From: Oceanobacillus piezotolerans | GTDB taxonomy: Bacteria > Bacillota > Bacilli > Bacillales > Amphibacillaceae | NCBI RefSeq assembly: GCF_003665065.1 | Contig: NZ_RCHR01000002.1 | Location: 730,738 to 794,737, forward strand | Direction of reading: 5' to 3' | Length of the DNA stretch: 64,000 nt | Part shown: in pieces, positions 26,674-35,537 of the stretch | How the letters are laid out: each line of letters starts with the position of its first letter | Position numbering within the stretch: position 1 is the first letter of the stretch | Program-made: the position numbers and the translations under genes | Notes under the pieces: model-generated | Told to the model about the DNA's origin: nothing | What the model saw: only the letters and a program-made list of their open reading frames with translations | Databases searched by the model: none

Positions 26674-26781
26674 TTATTTTTCCTTTTTTATAGGTTCATC
26701 TTTTAACGCTGCCCAAAATGCAAGCACAATAGAGAGTAATAAAACAATTATTGGGGCAATAAAGATGAGAAAATCATTCAT
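26674..26781 (-). CDS. cydS: Cytochrome bd oxidase small subunit CydS
   Basis: A 35-codon gene with a single membrane helix: MNDFLIFIAPIIVLLLSIV, then LAFWAALKDEPIKKEK. The sequence and size match the CydS subunit of Bacillaceae cytochrome bd (Geobacillus type), which packs against CydA near heme b595/b558 and is thought to shield it. It starts 13 bases after the cydB stop, with AAGGGGGG 6 bases before the ATG. It is therefore the third gene of the cydABS operon, and is short enough to be missed by automatic calling. Confidence 0.88.
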   Translation of the reverse strand: MNDFLIFIAPIIVLLLSIVLAFWAALKDEPIKKEK

Positions 26782-26793
26782 GTTCAGCCCCCC

Positions 26794-27810
26794 TTATTTT
26801 CTTTTCCCTTTCACATAATCTTTATCAAACAGAAATAGTTTCAATAAAAGATAGAGAGATGGGATAAGCATCAGTAATCCTAATATAAACGCAACAACAA
26901 GTGAAATCGCCATTGCCTGATTCGTAAACCCTTCATAAATCGATAAATGCGGGTAAAGCAAATATGGATAGTGTGAAAATCCGTAGCCAAAAAACGCAAG
27001 TGCAAATTGGCCAAATAGCAGCCATACTACCAGGCTGTACTTTTTCCGTGACCAAATTAGAGCGACCGTTGCAATCCATAGCAGGAAGGAAACACCAAAT
27101 ACCCACCATATATCTAAAATTCGTTCAAAATGTGCCGGATTATGTGAGCGTAGTTCAAAGATAATTCCGCTTGCGGTAATAATGAGCGGCAATGCCCAGG
27201 CAAGTGCATACTTGCGCATCAATTCGGTTGCATCCTTATCTCCGGTTTTATTCGCATACCATGTTAGGAAAACAGCAGATATATAAAGAACGGCAACCAC
27301 ACTTAACACGACAATCGCCCATGTTAATGGACTAGTGAACAATGCCCAATAATTTAAGACTGGATCTCCGTTGACGATATCTACAAATCCACCTTCCGAA
27401 ATCGTAAGCACAATTGATAAGGAGGCAGGAATAAATAGCCCGGACATTCCATACATAAACGCATACCCTTTATGTCCTCTCGATCCATAGGTTTCGAAGG
27501 CATAGTAGGAACCTCTTATCGCTAATAGGATTAAGGCAATACTGCCTGGAATCAAGAAAATCGTTCCAAAATAGTAGGCTGTTTGCGGGAAGAACCCAAC
27601 AATCCCAACAAAGAAAAAGACGAAGAATACATTCGTTACTTCCCAAACTGGTGATAAGTAACGCTGAATGATTTTCGATAAAATATGGTCTTTTTTCGTA
27701 ATGATACTGTACGCATTGAACACGCCGGCACCATAATCAATGGAGCCAACCATGACATATCCAAATAAAAACGTCCAAAGCACCGTAATCCCCAGGATTT
27801 CTAGACTCAT
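26794..27810 (-). CDS. cydB: Cytochrome bd ubiquinol/menaquinol oxidase subunit II
   Basis: 338 residues with eight or nine predicted membrane spans. It starts SLEILGITVLWTFLFGYVMV and has IDYGAGVFNAY, like the GxDLGxG region of subunit II. Together with CydA it forms the heme-bd terminal oxidase that reduces oxygen to water at the cytoplasmic membrane without pumping protons. The length and sequence resemble the YthB/CbdB branch of Bacillaceae. The ATG overlaps the cydA stop as ATGA. cydS follows. Confidence 0.92.
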   Translation of the reverse strand: MSLEILGITVLWTFLFGYVMVGSIDYGAGVFNAYSIITKKDHILSKIIQRYLSPVWEVTNVFFVFFFVGIVGFFPQTAYYFGTIFLIPGSIALILLAIRGSYYAFETYGSRGHKGYAFMYGMSGLFIPASLSIVLTISEGGFVDIVNGDPVLNYWALFTSPLTWAIVVLSVVAVLYISAVFLTWYANKTGDKDATELMRKYALAWALPLIITASGIIFELRSHNPAHFERILDIWWVFGVSFLLWIATVALIWSRKKYSLVVWLLFGQFALAFFGYGFSHYPYLLYPHLSIYEGFTNQAMAISLVVAFILGLLMLIPSLYLLLKLFLFDKDYVKGKRK

Positions 27811-29153
27811 GCTGGATCACCGCCTTTGTTGTATTTTTCCAAGTCCTTTTCAATTGGATTATTCTTAAATATGCGCCGCAGGACAAACACCGTTCCAGCG
27901 CCTAAAACAATATATAAAATAAGGAACAGAATAAACATCCATCCAACATAATCACTACTAGTTGCGGCTTGATCCACCGTCATAATTCCTCGTAATATCC
28001 AAGGCTGTCTGCCGACTTCTGCCGTCCACCATCCTGCCTCGATAGCAAGAAAAGTAAGCGGTCCACCTATTACAATCAGAAGACGGTACCACGAAGCTCT
28101 TACAAAGGACCACCCTAGTTTTATTCCGAACCAATAAATGAAGGAAAGAGCCATCATAAAGACCCCAATCGTTACCATGGTATCGAAAAAGTAATGGACA
28201 ACCAGTGGCGGTGTTTCCTCTTGTGGAAATTCATTTAATCCTGTTACTTCCGCCATTGGATTCCCATGTGCCAAAATACTTAATGCAAATGGAATGTGAA
28301 TGGCATATTTGGTTTCTTGATTTTCTTCATCTAACGCACCATATAAAAGGAGAGGTGCTCCTTCTTCTGTTTCGAAGTGCCATTCAAATGCAGCTAATTT
28401 CTCTGGTTGATATTCGGCTACATACTTTCCTGAGAAATCACCTATCAAGGCTGCCGCCACTGAAAAAATAAATCCAACCTTCATCATCAAATACAGCGAT
28501 TTTTTATGATACTCATGGGAAGAGCCTTTCCATAGTTTAAATGCAGCAATGGCAGCTAATAAAAAGGCAGACGCCATATATGCTGTGACAATAACATGAG
28601 ATACTTTAGTCGGCATCGCAGCAGTAAACATCGCTGCGATAGGATTGGCATGGACAAGCTGTCCATCCACGAAATCAAATCCTGCTGGCGCATTCATAAA
28701 GGAGTTCACGACGGTAATGAAAAATGCCGAAGCTGTTGCTCCAAGTGCCACTGGAATAAGCAGCAAAAAGTGCTTTCGCTGATCATCAAATCTGTCCCAT
28801 GTATAAACATAGATTCCTAGGAAGATAGCTTCAAAGAAAAACGCGAAAACCTCCATAAATAACGGCAACGCAATAATGTTACCAGCCAGTTCCATAAAGT
28901 TCGGCCATAATAAAGAAAGCTGAAGGCCGATAATGGTACCTGTGACAACACCAACCGCTACCGTAACAACAAAACCGCGTGCCCAGCGTCTTGCCATTAA
29001 GATATAATGCATATCATTTTTCCTAATCCCAATCCACTGCGCAATCATTATCATAAGTGGGACACCCACACCAATGGTCGCGTAAATAATATGGAAGGTC
29101 AGCGTGAGCAAGGTTAGCATCCGACTTGCGAATACTGGATCTTCAAACAACAA
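27807..29153 (-). CDS. cydA: Cytochrome bd oxidase subunit I
   Basis: 448 residues, multi-spanning. RMLTLLTLTFHIIYATIGVGVP at the N terminus includes the high-spin heme ligand histidine. An ANPIAAMFTAAMPTKVSH segment carries the second ligand, and GRQPWILRGIMTVDQA is the conserved quinol-oxidase motif. The Q-loop is short, as in Gram-positive and cyanide-insensitive-type enzymes (YthA/CbdA branch). The protein oxidises menaquinol and delivers electrons to hemes b558, b595 and d. It is the first gene of cydABS. AAAGGAGG precedes the start codon. Assembly would need CydDC, encoded at 5.2-8.6 kb. Confidence 0.93.
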   Translation of the reverse strand: MLFEDPVFASRMLTLLTLTFHIIYATIGVGVPLMIMIAQWIGIRKNDMHYILMARRWARGFVVTVAVGVVTGTIIGLQLSLLWPNFMELAGNIIALPLFMEVFAFFFEAIFLGIYVYTWDRFDDQRKHFLLLIPVALGATASAFFITVVNSFMNAPAGFDFVDGQLVHANPIAAMFTAAMPTKVSHVIVTAYMASAFLLAAIAAFKLWKGSSHEYHKKSLYLMMKVGFIFSVAAALIGDFSGKYVAEYQPEKLAAFEWHFETEEGAPLLLYGALDEENQETKYAIHIPFALSILAHGNPMAEVTGLNEFPQEETPPLVVHYFFDTMVTIGVFMMALSFIYWFGIKLGWSFVRASWYRLLIVIGGPLTFLAIEAGWWTAEVGRQPWILRGIMTVDQAATSSDYVGWMFILFLILYIVLGAGTVFVLRRIFKNNPIEKDLEKYNKGGDPA

Positions 29154-29730
29154 TGTGGTATTCCTCCTTTATTTCGTACACTGCTTTTAATAGCTTCTGA
29201 GATTAATATAATGGATGCGGTTCACAAGCCGACCATATATGAAGTTATGGAACTGTAGTGATATTGGTTTAAAAATGTAAACGACCGTGTGTTCAACTTA
29301 TATTATGTATGGCCTCAGCAACACATTCTGTCTCAGTGCAGCTTTTTAATAGATTATTATTTGCATCCTTCACTAATGATATTTATAAAAAGCTAGCCTT
29401 TCCTTATGTATTGCTTACAATACGTATTTACCCAAACCTTAAAGGTTAAAACTTCTATCATAGTGGAGACATAGATTGACTTCCCTTGAAGATGGAGCAT
29501 ACTCGAAGGTTTTCTAGCGGCCTTTTGTGTTGCTTGCTCAAGTTTTGGGATGGCTCGAGCGACTTTTAATGCGGTTTGCTTACCTTTTAAAGGAAGGAGG
29601 GCGACTATTGAGGTGGGCTGATGAAGTTTCAGGGAGGCAGGAGCAACTTCTTTCTGTTTTGGGCAACTAGCCTCATTTTTATAAAAAAAGGCACTTCCCT
29701 TTTATTACAGGAAAGTACCCGGTAAAATAA
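29154..29730. other. Spacer with unexplained GC-richer open stretch
   Basis: The cydA upstream region holds no promoter I would defend. A half palindrome, TTGTGAA, near 29216 on the minus strand recalls a Rex half-site only. From about 29690 down to a TAG at 29393-29395 the minus strand stays open for nearly 100 codons without any usual start codon and is richer in G+C than its surroundings. See the findings. Confidence 0.4.
29688..29723 (-). terminator. Terminator of yfmS-yfmT
   Basis: On the minus strand GGTACTTTCC and GGGAAGTGCC form a 10-bp stem with two G-U pairs, followed by TTTTTTTAT. Confidence 0.75.
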
Positions 29731-31191
29731 TTAGCTATAAGGATAGGAGCGTTTTTCATGCTGAATCGAAATCCATTTAAATGTAGTGAATGCATCGAGA
29801 CTCCATTCTCCATTTAAACGGCCTACGCCAGAATTTTTCATTCCACCGAAAGCTACGTTCGGTTCATCATTAATGGTTCCATCATTAATATGAATCATAC
29901 CAGTATCCATTAACTTGGCAAGCTCTGCACCACGTTCTACATCCCTTGTATGAATAGCGCCACTTAATCCATATGGACTTTGGTTAGCGTAAGAAATGAC
30001 CTCTTCATCATTGGAAACTTTCATGATGGATACAACTGGAGCGAAGAACTCTTTATTAGCAATGGTCATATCTGGTGTCACGTCGGTAAATACAACCGGT
30101 TCAACCACATTACCTGTAACCTTACCTTGAATGACAGGTTTTGCACCCTCTTCAATGCCTTTCTCAATCAATGCAACGGTATTCTGTACTTGGCGTTCAT
30201 TAATTAATGGTCCAATAATCGTATTATTGTCTTTTGGATCGCCACAAGTTAATTCGGAAACTTTGGATACATATTTTTCAACAAACTCATCATAGACTGC
30301 TTCATGTACAATTAGACGATTAGCAGACATGCAGATTTGCCCTTGGTGAGTGAAACGACTAAATACACCGGCACTTACTGCAAGGTCAATATCTGCATCT
30401 TCTAATACAACAAGTGCACTGTTTCCACCTAATTCTAAATGAACTTCTTTTAGATTTCGCCCTGCAACTTCACCAATATGTTTTCCAGTTTTCGTTGATC
30501 CTGTAAATGAAATGGCTCTTGGAATTGGATGCTCCACAAAGCCATCGCCAATTTCTGAAATCTCTGTAGTAATGACATTTAATAATCCTTTAGGAAGGCC
30601 TGCACTTTCGAAGATCTTAGCAATCATCGTTCCGCCCGTAATCGGAGTATTTTCATGCGGCTTTAATACCACACCATTCCCTGCAGCCAATGCTGGTGCC
30701 ACAGATTTCATGGATAAGAAGAATGGGAAATTGAATGGGCTGATGACCCCAACTACACCTACTGGTACACGGTAAACACGATTTTCTTTTCCATCAATAG
30801 GAGAAGGTAAAATGGAACCATTCATTCTCATTGGAAATGTCGATGCTTCCTTTAAGATGTTTTGAACTAATCCAATCTCAAATTCCGCTTTTAATCTTGT
30901 TCCGCCTATTTCGTCAATAATCACATCCACGATAGCTTCATGGTTATCTTTAATATAATGGTGTGCATTATCGAATACTTCTCTTTGCACAACTGGATTA
31001 GTTTTCGCCCATTGCTTCTGTATCGTATCGGATGCTTCGTATGCATGATTTAGGTCATCCATGCTGGCGGCTTGATAACTGGCAATAATCTCACCATTGT
31101 ATGGATTCTTATTATCAATTGTAAGAGTGCTGGTTCCTTCTCTCCACTCTCCATTTATGTATTGGCTATGTAATGTTTTAAAATTCACCAT
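29731..31191 (-). CDS. yfmT: Aldehyde dehydrogenase (YfmT, aromatic aldehyde type)
   Basis: 486 residues of an NAD(P)-dependent aldehyde dehydrogenase. The motifs are SPFNFPFFL near 150, GSTKTGKHIG near 225, the general base Glu in HLELGGNSA near 250 and the catalytic Cys in GQICMSANR near 285. It most resembles the benzaldehyde/vanillin dehydrogenase branch (YfmT of B. subtilis), oxidising an aldehyde to its acid. The gene follows the soluble chemoreceptor-like yfmS by 18 bases, the same pairing as yfmS-yfmT in B. subtilis, which supports the assignment. The exact substrate is inferred. Confidence 0.87.
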   Translation of the reverse strand: MVNFKTLHSQYINGEWREGTSTLTIDNKNPYNGEIIASYQAASMDDLNHAYEASDTIQKQWAKTNPVVQREVFDNAHHYIKDNHEAIVDVIIDEIGGTRLKAEFEIGLVQNILKEASTFPMRMNGSILPSPIDGKENRVYRVPVGVVGVISPFNFPFFLSMKSVAPALAAGNGVVLKPHENTPITGGTMIAKIFESAGLPKGLLNVITTEISEIGDGFVEHPIPRAISFTGSTKTGKHIGEVAGRNLKEVHLELGGNSALVVLEDADIDLAVSAGVFSRFTHQGQICMSANRLIVHEAVYDEFVEKYVSKVSELTCGDPKDNNTIIGPLINERQVQNTVALIEKGIEEGAKPVIQGKVTGNVVEPVVFTDVTPDMTIANKEFFAPVVSIMKVSNDEEVISYANQSPYGLSGAIHTRDVERGAELAKLMDTGMIHINDGTINDEPNVAFGGMKNSGVGRLNGEWSLDAFTTFKWISIQHEKRSYPYS

Positions 31192-31209
31192 ATGTATTAA
31201 CCCCCATCA

Positions 31210-32067
31210 CTAATTTTTAAGTTCTATATTTTCCCTAGCTAAATCCGCAAGAGTATGAATATTAGAATTCACTTCTTCCATCGTGGCAGTTAACTCTTCA
31301 ATTGCAGCAGACTGTGAATCTGATTCTAAATTTGCTTTCTGAATATCTTGGTTTAGGCTATCAATGATTTCTTTAATATTGGTTGTAATATCTTGTATTT
31401 CCTCCACTTGTTTTTTGGAGCCGCTAGCCATCTTTCGAATTTCATCTGCAACAACAGAAAATCCTCTACCATGTTCTCCAGCCCGGGCGGATTCAATCGC
31501 AGCATTTAACCCAAGTAAATTACTCTGTTCTGCAATTCCTTTAACCACTCCAGAAACCTCTTCTATCTGCTTAATACTGTGATTAACCTCATTGGATTTA
31601 TTAGAAATAAAGTTCATATTCCCCGCTAAATCAGAAATAGAATTTGCCATATCTAAAACTGTTTTCGTAACATCTTCAACTATATGTGATAGACTACTCG
31701 ATATATCATTGAGTTTATTTGCTTTGTCTACGTTCTGCCCTACTCCGACTCCCCCTACCACTCTTCCTAGTTCATCTCTAATCGGAACAGCACGAGAAAC
31801 CAAATTCACCCCTAATATTTCAGCAGGTACCGTCATAGCTTGATTTCTATTCTCTCGAATGGCCTTGGTGATGATATCGCCTTCTAATAAAGGATCACCT
31901 GGTGTTACATTTAAGGCAAATGTCTTAGCTGGAAAGTTTATGATTAACTTCTCTTTGTCATAAATCCCAATAGTAATATCGTCATTGATTAGCTCTTGAA
32001 TATATGGTGCTAAATTGATAAACGCCTCTATAGTTGGGTGATGTTTTGCTTCTATTTCAACTGACAC
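31210..32067 (-). CDS. yfmS: Soluble methyl-accepting chemotaxis-type protein YfmS
   Basis: 285 residues without any membrane segment. The N-terminal half (about 1-110) is a small ligand-sensing domain ([37 protein letters not shown]). The C-terminal half is a short chemoreceptor signalling coiled coil with the canonical hairpin tip, [20 protein letters not shown] then [15 protein letters not shown], which contacts CheA and CheW. A methylation-like stretch ([17 protein letters not shown]) lies at the end. It is cotranscribed with the aldehyde dehydrogenase, suggesting cytoplasmic sensing of the same compound or of its energy effect. Confidence 0.87.
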   Translation of the reverse strand: MSVEIEAKHHPTIEAFINLAPYIQELINDDITIGIYDKEKLIINFPAKTFALNVTPGDPLLEGDIITKAIRENRNQAMTVPAEILGVNLVSRAVPIRDELGRVVGGVGVGQNVDKANKLNDISSSLSHIVEDVTKTVLDMANSISDLAGNMNFISNKSNEVNHSIKQIEEVSGVVKGIAEQSNLLGLNAAIESARAGEHGRGFSVVADEIRKMASGSKKQVEEIQDITTNIKEIIDSLNQDIQKANLESDSQSAAIEELTATMEEVNSNIHTLADLARENIELKN

Positions 32068-32333
32068 TTCATTTCCCTCCTATCTATTTTAAGAATGACT
32101 TCCATATTATATATCGGAAATTACCAATTTTTGTTAAATTTTATGGAAATAAATGGAAATACAACAATATAACTAAACAGAAAATCTTTTGGATAACTGG
32201 GGAAATTATGTGATAAACCGACGATTATGGTATTCATACCACAGTTTGCAAACCAAGCACTGTCTCCTGTCCCTAAGAACTAAAGTTAAACAATCCTAAA
32301 AGGTAAAAAATTTAGTATCTTATGAAAATTCTA

Positions 32334-32370
32334 TTGACAACGTTTGCAGTGTTTAGTAAGATATTGTCAA
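32334..32370 (+). promoter_or_regulatory. Promoter and operator-like repeat of the TRAP operon
   Basis: TTGACA (32334-32339), 17 bases, TAAGAT (32357-32362) is a good sigma-A promoter. TTGACAA (32334-32340) recurs inverted as TTGTCAA (32364-32370), bracketing the core promoter. TGACAACGTTTGCA across the -35 also resembles a CcpA cre box, with two mismatches. Regulation by repression and catabolite control is inference. Confidence 0.55.
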
Positions 32371-32398
32371 AGTTAATTTGCGTGATGGAGATTTGGAG

Positions 32399-32456
32399 AT
32401 CCACATTAGAAGCGTACATCTTATTGAGTGCGTTTTTAAATGTGGATTTTCTTTGC
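32399..32456 (+). promoter_or_regulatory. Leader hairpin of the TRAP operon
   Basis: ATCCACATT (32399-32407) pairs with AATGTGGAT (32439-32447), enclosing an imperfect inner stem (AAGCG/CGTTT), then TTTTCTTT. It could be an attenuator, lying 90 bases before the dctP start. Confidence 0.4.
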
Positions 32457-32538
32457 ATTATATACAAGTACAAAGGAGTGGATAACGGAATTCAAATCTA
32501 TCATCAGTTCATTGTAAAAAGAAAGAAAGGGAGGAATT

Positions 32539-33543
32539 ATGTTGAAGAAGTTATTATTACTCGTTGCTATTCTTTCACTAGGATTACTAATGGCATGCAG
32601 TTCTGAAACTGGTGGAGAATCCAGTTCGGAGGAAGTTAAAAAATTAAAGCTCGCACACAATCTAAGTGAGGATCATCCTATCCACACTGCATTGACAAGC
32701 TTTGCTGAGGATATTGAAGAAAAAACAGATGGCTCTATTACATTTGAAATCTTTTCCAATGGTGTATTAGGCAGTGAGCAAGAGGTATTAGAGCAAATGC
32801 AAAGCGGTAGTGTCGACGTTACGAAAGTAAGTGCCGGCGCATTGGAGTCCTTCTCAGATGATTACTCTGTGTTCTCCCTTCCCTATATTTTCACAAGTGA
32901 GGAACATTATCGTAATGTGATGGAATCTGATGTAGTCGAGGAAATCTATCAATCTACTGAAGATAATAACTTTATTGGTTTATCCTATTTCGACTCTGGA
33001 GCAAGAAGCTTTTATACAAAAGATACTCCGGTTGAAACACCAGAGGATTTAGATGGACTTTTAATACGAGTAATGGATAGCCCAACAGCGATTGAAATGA
33101 TTGAACTGTTAGGCGGAACGCCGACTCCATTAGCTTATGGTGAAGTCTACACTGCTCTGCAGCAAGGTGTTATTGATGGCGCTGAAAGTAACCCAACAGC
33201 ATTAACAACTGGACAGCATGGTGAGGTTTCAAAGGCATTTTCTTATACAGAGCATACAAACATACCTGATATTGTTGTTATCAGAAAAGACATTTGGGAT
33301 AGCTTTTCAGATGAAGAGAAGCAAATCTTTGAAGAAACAGCAAATGAAGCAAGAGTGGAACATACAGATCTATGGAATAAAGCGATTGAAGAAGCGGTAA
33401 CAGAAGCGGAGGGAATGGGTGTCGAATTCTATGACGTGGATAAAGAGCCATTCATAGAATTGGTACAGCCACTTCATGATAAATATAGTGAAAATGAAAG
33501 ATTAGGAGAATTGATCGAGCGCATCAATGAATTAGATAAGTAA
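32539..33543 (+). CDS. dctP: TRAP transporter solute-binding lipoprotein (DctP family)
   Basis: 334 residues. The signal peptide ends in a lipobox (LGLLMAC), so in this Gram-positive cell the receptor is tethered to the outer face of the membrane. The DctP fold is clear: LKLAHNLSEDHPIHTA, FEIFSNGVLGSEQEV, and FDSGARSFYT with the arginine (about residue 156) that usually salt-bridges a substrate carboxylate. GVIDGAESNPTAL is another landmark. The ligand is thus probably an organic acid. GGGAGG lies before the ATG. It is the first gene of dctPQM; a hairpin after it may lower expression of the membrane subunits. Confidence 0.92.
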   Translation: MLKKLLLLVAILSLGLLMACSSETGGESSSEEVKKLKLAHNLSEDHPIHTALTSFAEDIEEKTDGSITFEIFSNGVLGSEQEVLEQMQSGSVDVTKVSAGALESFSDDYSVFSLPYIFTSEEHYRNVMESDVVEEIYQSTEDNNFIGLSYFDSGARSFYTKDTPVETPEDLDGLLIRVMDSPTAIEMIELLGGTPTPLAYGEVYTALQQGVIDGAESNPTALTTGQHGEVSKAFSYTEHTNIPDIVVIRKDIWDSFSDEEKQIFEETANEARVEHTDLWNKAIEEAVTEAEGMGVEFYDVDKEPFIELVQPLHDKYSENERLGELIERINELDK

Positions 33544-33550
33544 TGATCAG

Positions 33551-33590
33551 GAAGATGCTCACTGCCTGAGCATCTTCTATTTCATAATAG
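33551..33590 (+). terminator. Partial terminator between dctP and dctQ
   Basis: GAAGATGCTCA (33551-33561) pairs with TGAGCATCTTC (33567-33577) around a 5-base loop, then TATTTCAT. It is weak, consistent with read-through into dctQM. Confidence 0.65.
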
Positions 33591-33622
33591 CTTGCAGAGA
33601 TATGTGGGAAAGAAATGGGGTT

Positions 33623-34117
33623 ATGAATAATATGATAGACAAAATAAAGACCATACTGAATTGGACCATTCTCTTCATTGCTTCCGTGTTATTAGCAGCT
33701 TTGGTACTAGGTGCTTTATGGCAAGTCTCTAGTCGGTATGTTTTAGGTTCCCCAAGTACGTATACGAATGAATTACTTGGGTATTTGCTAGTATGGACTT
33801 CCATGTTAGGTGCAAGCTATGCATTTGGCTCGAACGAGCACTTAGCCCTAACTTTTATGACAAATAAACTCCAAGGTAAAAATTTATTCGTTGTTACTGT
33901 GGTTAATGACTTATTTATCCTGGCCTTTGCTGTTTTTGTACTATTAAGAGGTGGCTTGGAAGCCGTCACTTTAACCATGTCCCAAACCACACCTATATTA
34001 GGCATTTCGATTGGATTATTGTACTCCATCCTGCCAATAAGCGGTTTTATTATTATTATCTACAAATTGTTAAACCTGAAAGACTATAAAAAATTAGCAG
34101 AAAAAGCAGGTGATTAA
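33623..34117 (+). CDS. dctQ: TRAP transporter small membrane subunit (DctQ family)
   Basis: About 164 residues with four membrane helices. The WQVSSRYVLGSPSTYTNELLGYLLVW segment (split here as two overlapping family motifs, VSSRYVLG and NELLGYLLVW) is characteristic of DctQ. It partners the large subunit DctM in ion-driven uptake of the ligand delivered by DctP. The start is uncertain: ATGs at 33602, 33623 and 33632 share the frame and none has a perfect ribosome binding site. I chose 33623, with a GGGAAAG about 10 bases upstream. The stop abuts dctM. Confidence 0.85.
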   Translation: MNNMIDKIKTILNWTILFIASVLLAALVLGALWQVSSRYVLGSPSTYTNELLGYLLVWTSMLGASYAFGSNEHLALTFMTNKLQGKNLFVVTVVNDLFILAFAVFVLLRGGLEAVTLTMSQTTPILGISIGLLYSILPISGFIIIIYKLLNLKDYKKLAEKAGD

Positions 34118-34118
34118 C

Positions 34119-35423
34119 ATGGATCCAGTGATATTAACAGCCATTATTTTGTTTGGTTCATTTTTCCTTCTATTATTTATAGGCGTCCCAATTGCCGTAA
34201 GTATTGGTATTTCGTCCCTGATTGCCGGAATAACGCTCGTTCCATTAGATATGATCGCCTTTTCTTCGGCCCAGAAGATATTTCAAGGGATTAATAGTTT
34301 TACCTTGCTTGCTGTTATCTTCTTTATGTTATCAGGCAGTATTATGAATAATGGCGGGATTGCGGTTAGGCTGGTCAATCTGGCTAAATTAATTGTTGGC
34401 AGATTACCAGGATCATTGGATCATACGAATGTGGTGGGGAATATGCTGTTCGGTTCCATTTCCGGGTCTGCTGTAGCCTCAACAGCTGCAATAGGTAGTG
34501 TCATGACACCATTGCAAAAGAAAGAAGGCTATGATCCTTCCTTTTCCGCTGCAGTTAATATAACTTCTTCACCGAGTGGGTTATTAATTCCCCCAACCGG
34601 AGCATTTATTATCTATTCATTGGTCAGTGGAGGCACTTCGATATCCGCTCTATTTATGGCAGGATATATACCGGGGATTATGATGGGATTATCTGTGATG
34701 GTTCTCGTCTATTGGAATGCAAAGAAGAAAAAATATCCGGTCACTGAGTGGCCTACCTTAAAAGAAGCCCTTAAAATAGTATTACAAGCAATTCCAAGCT
34801 TATCCTTAGTAATCGTTGTTATCGGCGGAATAATTGGTGGTATTTTTACAGCTACTGAGGGTGCAGCTGTTTCCGTTCTGTATTCGCTCATATTAGCATT
34901 ATGCTATCGACAATTAAAATGGTCACATATCTCGACCATAGTTAAAGAAACGGTTGTGATGACAGGGATCGTTCTGTTTCTTGTTGGTGTTTCCAATATT
35001 ATGTCATGGGTAATGACTTATTCTGGAATGCCTCGGGCAATAACCGATTTGTTACTCTCTGTATCAGAAGATCCAATTATCATTTTACTGTTAATGAATA
35101 TCATTCTATTAGTTATCGGAACTTTCATGGACATCACTCCGGGAATTCTCATATTCACCCCAATATTCTTACCAATAGCAATGGAAGTTGGAATGGATCC
35201 GGTTCATTTCGGTGTGGTTCTCGTCTTTAACCTGGCAATTGGGGTATCCTCTCCTCCTGTAGGCAGTACCCTATTTATCGGAAGCAGTATAGCAGGTGTT
35301 CGACTTGAATCTACCTTTGTACCAATATTAAAAATCTATATTCCTATCATCATTTCATTATTGCTCGTTACTTATTTCCCTTGGTTTAGCTTGTTTTTAC
35401 CTAAGTTATTTGGTTTGATGTAA
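34119..35423 (+). CDS. dctM: TRAP transporter large membrane subunit (DctM family)
   Basis: 434 residues and about twelve helices. It shows DctM landmarks: FTLLAVIFFMLSGSIM, GSISGSAVASTAAIGSVM, SPSGLLIPPTGAFIIYSLV and the closing VSSPPVGSTLFIGSSIA. It forms the sodium-coupled transport path with DctQ. I chose the ATG at 34119, preceded by AGGTG 6 bases upstream, over the GTG at 34110, which overlaps dctQ. A strong bidirectional terminator follows and separates the operon from the convergent sda genes. Confidence 0.9.
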   Translation: MDPVILTAIILFGSFFLLLFIGVPIAVSIGISSLIAGITLVPLDMIAFSSAQKIFQGINSFTLLAVIFFMLSGSIMNNGGIAVRLVNLAKLIVGRLPGSLDHTNVVGNMLFGSISGSAVASTAAIGSVMTPLQKKEGYDPSFSAAVNITSSPSGLLIPPTGAFIIYSLVSGGTSISALFMAGYIPGIMMGLSVMVLVYWNAKKKKYPVTEWPTLKEALKIVLQAIPSLSLVIVVIGGIIGGIFTATEGAAVSVLYSLILALCYRQLKWSHISTIVKETVVMTGIVLFLVGVSNIMSWVMTYSGMPRAITDLLLSVSEDPIIILLLMNIILLVIGTFMDITPGILIFTPIFLPIAMEVGMDPVHFGVVLVFNLAIGVSSPPVGSTLFIGSSIAGVRLESTFVPILKIYIPIIISLLLVTYFPWFSLFLPKLFGLM

Positions 35424-35449
35424 TCATACATGTTTATTGACACGACTAA

Positions 35450-35483
35450 AGCCCTCGCAGCTTTTCTTAAAGCAGCGAGGGCT
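35450..35483. terminator. Bidirectional terminator between dctM and sdaAA
   Basis: AGCCCTCGC (35450-35458) pairs with GCGAGGGCT (35475-35483); A/T-rich sequence lies in the loop and on both sides. Confidence 0.75.
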
Positions 35484-35537
35484 GAATAATGGACTTATTA
35501 TCAAACTAACCAGATAGCCTTATAGTGACACAAAACA

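Larger units (their letters stand above)
32068..32538. other. Divergent regulatory region yfmS / TRAP operon
   Basis: Holds the TRAP operon promoter (32334-32362) and a long leader with a hairpin at 32399-32447. No leader peptide is obvious. The frame at 32322-32606 overlaps the dctP start in another frame and is rejected. Confidence 0.5.

Noticed and set aside
29205..29230. Rex operator upstream of cydA
   Set aside because: Only one half-site (TTGTGAA) is visible; the second half does not match, so I do not call it.
32322..32606. 94-codon frame overlapping the dctP start
   Set aside because: Runs through the promoter and leader and into dctP in another frame.
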